From Plasmopara viticola (lineage: Eukaryota > Oomycota > Peronosporomycetes > Peronosporales > Peronosporaceae), in assembly GCA_001695595.3 (NCBI GenBank), contig MBPM02000110.1, forward strand, positions 62,001 to 126,000: a DNA stretch of 64,000 nt, given 5' to 3'. This document shows positions 25,101-35,227 of this stretch, in pieces; within the stretch, counting starts at the first letter, position 1; each line of letters opens with the position of its first letter. Below the pieces are notes generated by a model. It searched no databases, had not been told where the DNA came from, and saw nothing but the letters and a program-made list of their open reading frames with translations. A program made the translations under genes and the position numbers.

Positions 25101-27913
25101 GCGGAGCCAAGTCATCCCACGCACTTAGAGACCGCATCCTCTTTTCTACCTGCTGGAGCACGTTAGAAGGCAAAACTGCATCCAAAGCAGATATGATGTG
25201 CATCGACTTCTACAGCTCCAACGACATGTCCGTCGGCCAATTTTTTGACAGATTCTGCTTCTCTAGTAGCAATATTGAGTTCAAACGTGCGTTTTTGACG
25301 TCAAAGCTGTCATTCTCCCATGATACTGGCCGATTAATCGTGCGGGTGAAGGATTTAAATGATTTTAAGGATACGAGTGACCAGTCATTCTCAACAGAAT
25401 TTCCGCGAGATTCTTCAAATCGCGCCGTCTTGCAACGAATACGTTCTGATGAAGTGCTCATGTGGTCGCGCAATATGAGTGGTGGTAATTCGTCTGATTG
25501 TTTGTCGTCTGAGTATTCAGTGGTTCCAAGTGACTTGTGGAATTATTCGTTTGGTAAGTTTTTGGAGGACATGTTTTACGGAAAGGCTATGGGCATTGAT
25601 TGCGTCCGCTTTCCCCATTTGGCTGGTGTGAGTGGATCCCGAGATGCCTCTCTAGTCCACTATTTTTCTCGCCATGGGCGAGTTGTTAGCGTACATATTG
25701 AGCCCCTCGAGCCTGTTTTACACGTTGCACTGCAACCGGCACTGTGGCAGAACCACATTGATCTTCAGGTTCAGCTTGATGCCATTCATGATCTTTGCGA
25801 TCTCGTTCGTGAAGTGTACGGCGTCACAACTTCAAAAGTTGCCGAGTCGATGGCAGATTTAGTCACACCGCTTCATGCGAAGCAAAACTTGAAAATTTTG
25901 CGGAATGAAGTCCAGCAGTGGTATTCATGCTTTGGTGCAAAGATCGAATCGAATCCACCCCAAGACGTGTTTGCGTACAACGCTCATTTTCGGGAAATTT
26001 ACGAGTACGCAGTCGATTGGAGCTTGCGTATTACACGAGCCGTGCAGGCGACAGTGAAACCTACGATGGCGAGCTTCGTGAGTAGCCCGAAGAGCGCGCT
26101 TCCAAAGGCTTGGTTTGACCAATTGGCGCAACAAGCGGAGTCTATTGATCGCTCTAGTGAATCTTTTACGCCCAGTGTGCTTGAAATGACACCTGTGAAC
26201 CTTGATTTTCAGGACCCTGGAAATTTAGCGCACCTTGCAAGCTTTGCACGTAGCTTGGCTGCAGCAAAAGAAGCTTCGCCAATTTCAGAAGTGGGTGAGG
26301 TTGCCAATGAAGTGGCCAATACTCTGAGACAGAACGGGCTGATGAGCTCGCATCAATCCGAACTTTGGGATACGGGTGATAGCTACGATCGTTATGACGA
26401 ATCGAGCCACTCATTTCCAGCCGATTATAAAGTGGATTCGGTTGCGTTTCCGGCTATCTCAGCGTACCACCACTCATTTTCAATCATGGGTGCTTCTGGT
26501 CATGTGTCCTCGACAATAGGAGCCTTCTCTTCAAAGACAGTACTTGAAAACTTTCGGCTGACGCAACAAGCAAAGAAGTCTGACGGTCTGGGATATTTGG
26601 CATTACCAAGACGTCTTCTTGAGTGGCACCCGAGCTTACCGCCGGGGGTGGACAAATCAACAGTTTTGGTAAATGCGAAGCAACCAACGTCAGTGGTGGC
26701 ATACTCGCTCTTTTCGAACGAGTACAGCCAGTGCATCAAAGAAAACATGAGGAAAGAAGCCACACGATATGCTTGTGAATCGAAAGCGAACGATAATTTG
26801 CCATCAGCCGAGTGCGATCAATCCGAAGAGATCAAGATTATGCTGCGTACTTTGCGGTCCGTAACGCGTAACAACGTCGATCACAGTTTTGTCGATGAGA
26901 ATCACTTCCAGTCTGCCGTGCGCTTCAACTGCAAGTCGTACTGCGCCATGCAATTCCATGCACTTCGGAAATTGTATTACGGTGGTGACAGGAATTACGT
27001 AGAATCGCTTTGCAACTGCCAGCAATGGAATGCAGCTGGCGGGAAGTCTGGAGCTGGATTCTTAAAGACACGTGATGAACGCTTTATTGCGAAGGCAATC
27101 CCAGAAATCGAGCTGCAAATGTTTTTAAGTATGGCGAACGAATATTTTTGCTACATGGCAAAAACTTTCGAAAACGACCTTTCGTCCATGCTCTCAAAAG
27201 TGCTTGGCATCTATAAGGTTTCAATTTCGAACACGACTCAGAGTGGGGTTAGCGACCAAAACGTGCGTATGTGTGTGATTGTTATGGAAAATTTGATGTA
27301 CGGGCGCGAGGTGGACTATTCGTTTGATCTTAAGGGCAAGATGGAAGGTCGCTACAAAGAGGACAACAATGGCAGTAGTCGTAGCGTCCTATGGGATCGC
27401 AATTTCGTGGAGCTGGCGGGTGGTATCCCGTTGCCTTTGCAAGAGTCTGCGCTATCGCTGCTTCTATCTGCCATTATGAATGATACAGCGTTTTTGGCGT
27501 CTGTCCAAGCCACCGACTACTCCATGCTGGTGGGTTACGACGTCAACAAACAGGAGCTGGTGGCTTGCATTATCGACTATATTCATAAGTATGATTTCAT
27601 GAAGATGATGGAACACGCTGGCAAGCGATTGATACAAGAGGAAGGCGAAATCACTGTGCTGAATCCAAAACACTACCGCAAACGTTTCTGCTTGGCCATG
27701 AATAAGTACTTCGTTACAATTCCGTCGCGGTACACAAAGGTGACCACCGTCGGTCGTAACGCAGCATCAAACACCACAGTAAATGGCGGTTCTGGGGTCG
27801 CCATACAAGAAGAAGATAGAGACTACGCGCAGCCTCCGTGCAGCGCCAGCACGACTGTCAGTAGCGTAGGTACCGTCGCATCCGCTATACGCACTCAACG
27901 CCGTCAGTGTTAG
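22157..27913 (+). CDS. FAB1: PIKfyve/FAB1-type phosphatidylinositol-3-phosphate 5-kinase with N-terminal PDZ-like domain
   Basis: A single 1918-residue exon. The first ATG is at 22157; the frame is open about 60 bases further upstream but only with a GTG. Domains in order: a PDZ-like module at about 101-185 (LLGVQL ... PGSDAETLGIHPAALVIAINGKSM); a FYVE zinc finger at about 260-330 with the RRKHHCRSCG core and paired cysteines; a TCP-1/Cpn60-like domain at about 620-870; and a PIP5K-type kinase at about 1590-1860 with SFDLKG, DYSMLVGYD and IIDYIHKYDF. FYVE-CCT-PIPK is the defining order of PIKfyve/Fab1, which binds PI3P on endosomes or vacuoles and makes PI(3,5)P2, controlling endosome and vacuole size. 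The PDZ-like front end is not part of the yeast or animal enzyme and could add a partner-binding site. The size matches the family. Confidence 0.93.
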   Translation: MASICGAIRKLTSACVATEDSPVAPKTEHLLSLSSSRELTLFSGGAPVTLTSPGTHSAPNTRAGQVGYTSPDHFTRSVEKISTLRVPRLRAGEHLGNMFSSMDTLLGVQLVASSRHDFQVCVNFVLPGSDAETLGIHPAALVIAINGKSMHGVSLQRVLGTIQRALCAQAAKSFGVFIKVPDIGDFIEIKLAQREHEMNVDRNPFSLTKFPSPQGQHLPGVKQFQDVFESGQRQDIMQNQELDSPKLGRQRSRSFKHFWMSDRSSKACYECEHLFTFFRRKHHCRSCGQIFCANCCARLPQSFGGNKVDESIERIRKQLVCHTCHRQLREGLQMELTGANFEEDSQSIINSPSGQTLLLMPQHIAEAMERSMPDTSNYKHLDKSDLFEKDEISDDMRVTEFPEKSRPPLLFSMFPKVQIVASAQHLAHQPHLHEMTKEIKQTSHDTGRISRTSSEPQILLRMKDAQHASLKLKRLNSQADMGNPSNHRWSEIEFKRLVAECNAQARLAGAFPSTSNAMAMRPKAMSATFDTPRFGNAFQRDPFGYNKQVSTDAGILAMIGLSKNAHNELDDAKCVSRNEAVLEQMSKDARDRIEERIFHLLDSSPAVSQQVMVEQHRWMQIISLFAHRAALSVSCEPDNGDSLDIMQYVRIQCLDGGRVQDSFFIDGVLVHKSLARKGMRSDILNPRILLIASALDYQRKKEAISSLESVAGQELEYMHIVTEKVLTLNPDIVMFEGHVHRVAEELLFKASVSVVKNVRLLDLQRIARCTGASVLTSYDHIDKMSDVGIVGTCKRFYVLLSDQEPKSAKKIAFKANEDVFFVEDDNAAFSRQRKKRTQRQNIVFEGGVTSKGCTLCLRGGSSEIFTEITNVLISIIRAAYNMRLQRSLLAAYGYIPPCQSHERSVAEEWFAKFSTSLYISLKSNSLSMRAALKETQAMCKWCKANTRFNNISSLRVVRGADGDTCSASVTVIQSKHPNWCTCGAKSSHALRDRILFSTCWSTLEGKTASKADMMCIDFYSSNDMSVGQFFDRFCFSSSNIEFKRAFLTSKLSFSHDTGRLIVRVKDLNDFKDTSDQSFSTEFPRDSSNRAVLQRIRSDEVLMWSRNMSGGNSSDCLSSEYSVVPSDLWNYSFGKFLEDMFYGKAMGIDCVRFPHLAGVSGSRDASLVHYFSRHGRVVSVHIEPLEPVLHVALQPALWQNHIDLQVQLDAIHDLCDLVREVYGVTTSKVAESMADLVTPLHAKQNLKILRNEVQQWYSCFGAKIESNPPQDVFAYNAHFREIYEYAVDWSLRITRAVQATVKPTMASFVSSPKSALPKAWFDQLAQQAESIDRSSESFTPSVLEMTPVNLDFQDPGNLAHLASFARSLAAAKEASPISEVGEVANEVANTLRQNGLMSSHQSELWDTGDSYDRYDESSHSFPADYKVDSVAFPAISAYHHSFSIMGASGHVSSTIGAFSSKTVLENFRLTQQAKKSDGLGYLALPRRLLEWHPSLPPGVDKSTVLVNAKQPTSVVAYSLFSNEYSQCIKENMRKEATRYACESKANDNLPSAECDQSEEIKIMLRTLRSVTRNNVDHSFVDENHFQSAVRFNCKSYCAMQFHALRKLYYGGDRNYVESLCNCQQWNAAGGKSGAGFLKTRDERFIAKAIPEIELQMFLSMANEYFCYMAKTFENDLSSMLSKVLGIYKVSISNTTQSGVSDQNVRMCVIVMENLMYGREVDYSFDLKGKMEGRYKEDNNGSSRSVLWDRNFVELAGGIPLPLQESALSLLLSAIMNDTAFLASVQATDYSMLVGYDVNKQELVACIIDYIHKYDFMKMMEHAGKRLIQEEGEITVLNPKHYRKRFCLAMNKYFVTIPSRYTKVTTVGRNAASNTTVNGGSGVAIQEEDRDYAQPPCSASTTVSSVGTVASAIRTQRRQC

Positions 27914-28892
27914 GGCTTGACGGCTATTATTTACTTTGTACAGTAGCACGAGTCGTCAGCGTTGAGCAGGACGACGTGCAGGAAGAGGTGAAACAATGCG
28001 AAACATATTATGATGAATTGATGCCAAGAGAATAGTTTTAGTTGAAATGAATTGCAGTTTTGCTTACCCAGTATCAGTGTGGTTCGTATCTCTTCGCAAG
28101 TTAAGCAAGCTTCAGAATGGAACGTTCGTGTTACTTAAAGCTGTTGTGTGACTACATTCCCCAAAATACGGTGACGAAGCCACCATGGCTATCTGCACGT
28201 GGTTCAACAAAAGCTCGGTAGTCAGGCACATGTGCGGAGCATTGTAGCTGTGATTTGTTACGATCAGTACATTGTGCGCCAAAATTCACTTCGATGGCAA
28301 TTTTATCATAGAGCTGAAAGAGATAAATGCAGCCGTAGCAAAAAGTGTGACGTTTTGGCTGCAATTTGTAGACAAAATGGTAGAGCTCTGTCTTCGTATC
28401 GCAAGGAAATGAAAACAATACTGAATGACGAACGCAGCGTACAGTGAAGGCTAGTGCCTAACCTGTGTTACTAGATCGTAAAGCTGAGGGTCATTGAAAT
28501 AAAGAAGAAGCTTTTGAGCCGCGATTGGGTTTTCTGGAAATACTCCAGCTGCATTAATGCCTAAAGTGGAGGCTTTCACGGTCGCGTATGGAGCACACGA
28601 GACGTTTGTGCCACCCACAAAGTCGGCGGGTGAAGAGAGACTACCTCCGAGACGACGGTGATCTGCAGCACACGCCGTCATATTGTATTCGTTCATGGCG
28701 ATAGAAATAGTTCATTAACCTAATGTGCAACGTTGTCTTACGTAAGTGTCTCTTCCATTAAAAATTACAAGCAAATTCATAAAGGTGAACTCGCTGAAGT
28801 CGAAAGCTAGACGCTTGTCCCAAATTGAGGTAATCATCGCGATCTTTGCAATACATTATATAAGTGACGAATAGACCAGCATGCGGTGTTAC
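27914..28892. other. Intergenic spacer
   Basis: About 1 kb downstream of the lipid kinase. Minus-strand 28696-28451 encodes an 81-residue frame with a globular look (FVGGTNVSCAPYATV ... FPENPIAAQKLLLYFNDPQ), but I do not recognise it and found no flanking exons. It may be a gene fragment. Nothing else is supportable. Confidence 0.35.
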
Positions 28893-29570
28893 CTATCCAT
28901 GTCTTTGAATAGTAATCGGTGTGAATACGAAAAAGCGCGGGAATAGTCGAAAATTGGCCATTAGAAAATTATTTATCAATCTAGGAATACCATTAGTTCT
29001 TCGAGATAATTGATGGGCTGTAGTGCTACCGATATCTTGAGCTCCACCAGGATCTTGTATAAAAATATTGAAACTTGACGACGACGTAGTATTTGTTATA
29101 CTGATAGGTGTTGTCCCATTCGTTATCGTTAGTGAAGCAGGCAGAGTTAAGTTCTCAGGAGCCGTAATGTTTGGTTGAGAAGCGGTTTGAATAGTCCCAG
29201 TAATACCTGAAGCTGATAGATTATTGATACCGCTTATGTGGAGAGGTTTATTCACAGTGATTGCTTTATTCACTTGAGCCACTTTTAATGTAAGACCAAT
29301 CCGACAGCTTGCTTCCATTGAAGTTATAATTGAGCTGTCTAAGATTGAGAACGTTGTCTAAATTGAATTGATTCCCCCAAGTTAATGTGTGCAATACCTG
29401 ATTATTGTTTGCAATTGGATTGTACAGGTTTGAACAAGTGTTAACAACCGCGAAATTAAATTACTACTAACCGCATAAACACTAGTTGTTTGAGCCGCGG
29501 GATTGGTAGCTAGACTAAACTTAATGATAGAACCAAATGAGGAATTGACTACCTGGAGTTGAGGTGTATA
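28893..29570 (-). pseudogene. Virus fibre-like protein fragment, decayed
   Basis: Minus-strand frames broken by stops encode low-complexity Asn/Thr/Ile-rich sequence with the words SGITGTIQTASQPNIT, LTITNGTTPISITNTT and HQLSRRTNG. This pattern recalls repeat-containing fibre or tail-tip proteins of large DNA viruses and phages that end in an intramolecular-chaperone region; the match is by pattern memory only. An upstream piece (about 29340-29560) includes SSFGSIIKFSLATNPAA in another frame. At its upstream edge the sequence abruptly becomes the NBD2 of a PDR transporter pseudogene, so this looks like inserted DNA. It is probably related to the virus-like relics at 35-41 kb. Confidence 0.4.
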
Positions 29571-32190
29571 ACCAACAACTCCAGAACCTCTTCTACTGAA
29601 TCGTATTTCTTACTTTTAGGTACGCTACTGTCTCGGCGGAGAAACGCGCTAACCGTGAAAGCCTCGCGAAATGTTGACGCCTCCAAGTCGACGTCCATCT
29701 GCTCGCATCAGCCCGTGCATCGACGGATAGCCAAGCCGTTTCCCTCGTACCCATTGAGAAAAATTTCCCCTTAATTGTGCCACCTGTTTTCCTACCAGCA
29801 ATCACATCCATCAATGTGGTCTATCCAGCACCAGACGAGCCCATGAGGGCTGTCACTGAGCCGGCATTGCAAAACCGCTAACGCCCTTCAGGAGGTCCAA
29901 ATTTTTGCTCGGATTCTTTAGATTTGAGACCGAGTACCACTAATCTTGGAAGGCCACTGTGCCGGGTGTAAAGTTCAACTCACGCTCCTTAACTTTCACC
30001 GTGATAGTGTCATTCGTTGTGTTTGTTTTTGGAGTTGCTACTAGTGCATAGTCACTATCTTCGTTTTCGTACACTCTTTTCAACTTTGTGTGTTCGAGAC
30101 TCTCGTAGCGGACATATCTAAGTACTAAGCATTCTAAAAACATGAACATCACGTATGCCACGACCTTAATGATAATACCATTGACAATCCACGTCTTAGC
30201 TGAATGCACGCCATACGTCGACAAATAGTGCTCGCCCATGAACGTGCCAAATTCGGCACAATAGTCCATGCCATTGTACACACAAACTTCAAATGTCGAC
30301 GAGCGATACTGATTTACGGCCAAAGCACCCAGACACCACGCAATCGGGTCAATCCAGTAGACCCATACGAGCCAACCAGGCATCTGGCTTCTGGGTACGA
30401 TAAAGCCCGCAAATAGCACAAAGAAAAGGACCGTCACCATTGCAAGTGGCTTCAAAATGTGCAAATCTGGCGCGATTGATGCAAAAAAAAAAAGCACGCT
30501 GCAAATGTAAGATTTGTCAGAAATAAAATGATCAGGTATACTATAAACGCCGTCGCGGAGGCTACAAAGCCACATAAATAGTAAACGATTGGCCCGAACA
30601 CAAGCGTCTCTGCCAGCGCTATTGGTAGTTGAGCTACTGAACACGAGATTACATACGATGCCGTTCGGTAAAAGTTGGCATTCCGTTGTTTGTAGAAAAT
30701 GTCCCGTGCAGTCATGTACATTGGAATCTGCGATGCCTGGCTTAGTGATAAGAACAGCACGGACTGAAACAGCACATCCAGTAGCACATGAACGTCAGTC
30801 GGATTTACATTCCAGAATAATGATGCGATAATTAATGCCATGACAATGACCATAATGCCACGTCCTTTTAGGAACGCCGTATTGCGCAACGTCACTTGTT
30901 GCTGACGCTGTATCAGTGTCAATGTGTTGTCCAAGAAAGATTGATGAAACTCTGGCATTGAATTAATGTCGTAGCTTTTGTTTTCGAATAATATTGGGTC
31001 GTATGGGGCTTCTAGGGCTGTCAACATGTCACGGTAGATACTCGAGCGACGGTACTGCTCGGCAAACTCGCTTGCAAGACGTGGATGGTGTTCAAGTCCG
31101 TATGGTAATGATACTTGATATTTGTATTGCTGGTTTGTACCCAGATCCAAGAGATAGTCGGCAATGTCGCGATCAGGAGGACAACTAAAGCATAAACTCT
31201 CAAAATGACTGACAACTTGTTCGCGTGGCCCGTGGTACATGGCGTCTCCTTCATTTAAAATGATCACGTCATCAAACAGCTCAAACACTCCCGGTGCCGG
31301 TTGCAAATGGCAATGACTACTGTCTTTTGTAATCTCTTGGCAATACTGCGTTGTGTCTTGATTATATCCTACGTCGCTGCACTGTCAAGACCGGTACTAA
31401 TTTCGTCCATCAGTGTCACATACTTCATGCCAAATTCCATTTCACCAATCGTCACGCGCTTACGTTCGCCATCAGAGCCACCACGCACCATGCCATTGCC
31501 TACTATCGTATCTCAAATTTTTGAGACCAAGTTGTTGGATCACAATGTCTAGATGGTGCGCGAACAATGCTTGTGCGACCTCCACAGCTGCATTATTTGC
31601 CTCTGATGTACCATTCGACAGCTTCTCTCTAGCACACTTTGACATCTCGCCATCACAGAGTTGGTGCGCGCACTCGAGCGTTTCTTTGACCGTAGGTGTT
31701 GAAAAATACTTGTCGCGCTGGATTACGTACGCTACAAATTGTGGCAGACATCGCCTTATCTCGTCCTGTGTTACGCCATTGTACGTACTTTCTTCTTCAA
31801 TAGTTGCGTTCTGTCGAGTGGCAAGCGACCACTAAGAACTTCATAAGTGCCGATTAGCCGGGCTTTCCTAGTTCCAGTGTGATGGTCTCGGTTTTAATAC
31901 GCTGCTGGCATGGCGGAGGATTTCTGTTCGAACGACGTGTTTCTTGGCCGACAGCTTTGTCAGACTCTTCTTTGTTGTGTTCCAGAGTGTTGGTAATTTG
32001 GTCTTGCTTTCGTTCTCCTCAATGACTACCACATCGGCCGAGATCGACAGCTTTTTATAGCGTACCTCCATGTACGGCACAATGCCGCTTCAAATCGCGT
32101 GGCTACGTTATCGTGTAGCACCTCGGACCCATAAGGCAAAAGGGCCGCGCCCGATTCGTGGCCAGGCATTTTCTTTAGGTTCAATGGCAT
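29570..32190 (-). pseudogene. PDR-type (full-length ABCG) ABC transporter pseudogene
   Basis: Remains of a pleiotropic drug resistance transporter run from an N-terminus near 32190. The first nucleotide-binding domain has lost its Walker A loop: a TAA at 31856-31854 follows GKPG, and the loop residues are missing. Its signature reads [16 protein letters not shown]. An in-frame TAG lies at 31371-31369 just after [10 protein letters not shown]. The first membrane domain (31306-30452) is fairly intact but shifts frame at an 11-base A run at 30483-30493. It resumes with FAGFIVPRSQMPGWLVWVYW. The second NBD has GSSGAG followed by TAG (29823-29821) exactly where the Walker A lysine should be, and breaks off near 29570. 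The second membrane domain is absent. Such pumps export toxic compounds; this copy cannot bind ATP at either site. Confidence 0.9.
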
Positions 32191-32964
32191 CAAGAAAGGC
32201 TATGAGTTGAATGAATGTAATGGGAGTTGATGTTTTCCGCACTGCGCGATATTCAAAATGAGGTCATTGCCTAATACAGGTTTATATTAAAAAATATATC
32301 CCATTCAATCATTTTGTGTGATATATTACCACCTTGCGATCAGAGGGTAAATGACCGCACTAAGCTGTCATCCTTAAATGCAACTTATAACGAGAGTTGA
32401 AATGTATCTGGGCTTACCTTACGATGAGTCTATCACTACAACAGGGAAGTAACTCTTACAGCTGGTGTACGACTAATTGAACGTACTTTCATTGTAACCT
32501 GTCATTCGTTGCTTACGTAAGCTTTGATTCGGATGGAGGTGTGAAACGAGCATTCAATTCTTAAATACTGTTAGGTATGGATAAATATTGATTGTTGACG
32601 TAATCGACGCTACAACCCAAATTTTCTCACGCGTGGGTGCGAATTTAGCTTTAAAAGCGGACACGAAACCACGAAACGAAACAAATACACGTTTCATGAT
32701 AGAGGTGTATCTACAAGTCTTTGGCATTGTAGGGAAGTACTAGTAAGGCTCGCATCATTTGTGCATAGTGTTTACACCACCACTAAAGCAATGTTAGCTC
32801 GAAGGTCCATAGTTTCGATATTTCAAAGTTTTCTCCATGTCACATAGTAATTCGTAGATGCGTATGTGTATTCTCGAGAACTTGATTGGTTGTAAATTTC
32901 AGACCGTTGCTTTTTTTTTCCATTTCCAAGCAAAGAGAACCATCGTCATTCTTAAATTTAAGGC
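32191..32964. other. Intergenic spacer upstream of SURNod19-like gene
   Basis: AT-rich, with stops in all frames; it separates the transporter pseudogene from the next plus-strand gene and presumably carries that gene's promoter. A pyrimidine tract (CTTTTTTTTTCC) lies near 32910, 50 bases before the start codon. Confidence 0.4.
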
Positions 32965-34374
32965 ATGGTGCACATTCTATCTTTCGCGCTTCTATATTCT
33001 TTGGTCACAGCCGCCCAAAAGCCAGCAACCAAGCGATATACGGCGCTAACGCCGCCTTTGCCTCTTCTCCAGGGTGAAGTGAGCAACACATTTCATCGTT
33101 TTGCCATTCCGAAAGGTCCTATTGCCGTGTATCGTTTTGAAGCCGACGTGGTGGAGAAAGATGACGATGGCAACGTCGTGCCCGTGCCCACGTACGATGC
33201 GTATCTCCACCACCACGTGTTTGGCAGCACACATAAGCAATACGACGCCATGAAGAGCCGGTGGGCACCCATGAAGCCAAAAAACTTTAGTCGGAGTGTG
33301 GCATTTGGTGCTGGCACTGAATGTCGCGGTACACCCCAAGAATTTTATTATCCCTATGCGTTTATGACTGTTGAAGGGGAAGACGAATGGTTTGCCAATG
33401 TGCATGTGATCAACACTCGTCAAATGTCTCCCGAGCACGCGCACCACTGTTTAGAGTGTCCGTGTACGTCGGAAGATAAGTTTACTGCAACTTCCGTGAA
33501 TGGCCTTCCTTTCCGCAATGGCACTTGCAATGCGCAATTACGATCTGAAGAGAATACGGCGTGTTCAGCTGCGACTTATCACGGAGGCTTACGTTGCTGT
33601 GAAAATGCCGAATTTTGCTTGGAACATGAGGATCTCGAGGTATCGGAAGCTAGCAATGCGGTCTATCACTTGCGCTACTCGATTGAATACGCTGACATCG
33701 TGCCGGAGAATCGTCCCTTGTACCTCGCAGCATGCTGTGACGCGTCGGGATCTCTTGAATCATTGGGAAACGTTGAGTACGACGTGCCGGTGTGTGATCC
33801 AGACACGCATCCGGGATGTGTGCACACTTTATCGACTCGCCAGCGATTGGATAATGGCACAATTCCATTATTTGCGTATCGTCAGCATGCCCCAGAACCA
33901 GCACGCGACGTGGAGTTGGTGTATGCAGTAGGTCACCAACACCGTGGTGGGCTTGGCATTCAGCTATATGACGACGAGACCGGAGATTTGCTCTGTGCTT
34001 CTGTACCGGAGTACGGCTCTGGATCTGAGGCGGGCAATGAAGATGGATACATTGTATCGATGAGCACATGCACGTTAAATCCGCCTCGACGGATGCGTAC
34101 AACTGACATTGTTCGGATTGTAGCCCTGTATAACAACACAGTGCCGCACACGGGTGTTATGAGTCTCATGTATATGGCTCTGAGTGATTTTCCACTGGAT
34201 AAAACGGTAATTGCAACTGCAGCGACAGCGTCGAAGCAGCCCTCAACTCATACTGGTAAATTGCTGATGGTCGGCGTCGTAGCGGGTGCTACAACGTGTG
34301 GTCTGGTAATAGCGATGGTTACGCGCTGGAAGAAGCGTTCGGGTTATACTCCGCTGGTGCCGCGAGGAACTTAA
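32965..34374 (+). CDS. SURNod19-family type I membrane protein
   Basis: A single exon of 469 residues. An N-terminal signal peptide (MVHILSFALLYSLVTAA) is followed by a large ectodomain rich in cysteine and histidine, then one membrane helix near the C-terminus (LLMVGVVAGATTCGLVIAMV) and a short basic tail. The ectodomain opens with PLPLLQGEVSNTFHRF and contains YDAYLHHHVFG, TECRGTPQEFYYPYAF and YAVGHQHRGGLGIQLYD. These fit the stress up-regulated Nod19 family seen in plants and oomycetes. The biochemical role of that family is not established; repeated HxH-type motifs would suit metal binding, which is inference. It appears intact amid decayed DNA. Confidence 0.75.
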   Translation: MVHILSFALLYSLVTAAQKPATKRYTALTPPLPLLQGEVSNTFHRFAIPKGPIAVYRFEADVVEKDDDGNVVPVPTYDAYLHHHVFGSTHKQYDAMKSRWAPMKPKNFSRSVAFGAGTECRGTPQEFYYPYAFMTVEGEDEWFANVHVINTRQMSPEHAHHCLECPCTSEDKFTATSVNGLPFRNGTCNAQLRSEENTACSAATYHGGLRCCENAEFCLEHEDLEVSEASNAVYHLRYSIEYADIVPENRPLYLAACCDASGSLESLGNVEYDVPVCDPDTHPGCVHTLSTRQRLDNGTIPLFAYRQHAPEPARDVELVYAVGHQHRGGLGIQLYDDETGDLLCASVPEYGSGSEAGNEDGYIVSMSTCTLNPPRRMRTTDIVRIVALYNNTVPHTGVMSLMYMALSDFPLDKTVIATAATASKQPSTHTGKLLMVGVVAGATTCGLVIAMVTRWKKRSGYTPLVPRGT

Positions 34375-35227
34375 TGGTTTTTTTCTTTTTCGTGTAAACT
34401 TTAACTAGCAATAATGTTGTCTACCACATGAATACATTTTTATTGCGCATTGGTGGCCTATTGAGTTGACGCTTTTGTATCGTTTAGTTACTACAAAGCT
34501 CAGCTCTGCGCTTTTAAATGTTGGCGCGAGCAGCATTGATGGCTTTTGTTGCTTTTTGGTTGAGTTCCAGCTTCTTTCCGAGTTCAAATGTAGTGGCTTC
34601 ACACTTAAGCTTCTTGGACGTTTCGTTATGCAGATACGCGCTCATGAAATAACTGAAGCTTGGGATCCTTTTAGCTTTTTCTTGACCGTCTCTTCACCAC
34701 GCACATTTTGCCACATACTTGTTCGCACAATTCGCAATCATACTCACGTAGCATTAGCGTCTTAGCTACAAGAGCTGGAGTATTGAGCAACAAATCCTTT
34801 GCCAAGAGGTCGCGAATTAGACGCACATTTTAATTGGCTCGCGCTCTTATTTACGTCTGTGCACTTAATGGCAACTTTTTATGAAAATACTTTCAATCAC
34901 TGGCTCCGAGGGATAACAATAAGTATATTTTCCCCTTTTTAATTTTATCAAAGCATACCACTCCACCGAGCGGTGCGACTATTCCTCTGTAAAGCGTATT
35001 ATAATTTCTTGGCCGTCGTAAGAAATTTTCGATTGGCGCAAAATCTTATCTTGAGGTTCTGGCTACCAGCCTCGTCTACTGTGCAGTCGGCAATCGGCAG
35101 GTGCCGAAGACGCACGTCCCCCACTTTGCCACACTAAAAAGTGGCGCTAAACGTCCTCCTGAAAGCACATATACTGTGCGTCGTGCCTTTTCATTTACGT
35201 GTATGAGCTATTCGCTATCCTCCTCAG
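34375..35227. other. Spacer with traces of decayed coding sequence
   Basis: Reading the minus strand from about 34830 to 34400 gives shifting frames with protein-like stretches such as NTPALVAKTLMLREYDCELC and AYLHNETSKKLKCEATTF, interrupted by stops. I do not recognise the family. No intact gene is present. Confidence 0.3.

Noticed and set aside
28451..28696. Possible AIR-carboxylase-like C-terminal fragment
   Set aside because: The resemblance is limited to a short ATV...GIN pattern; no other part of that enzyme is nearby.
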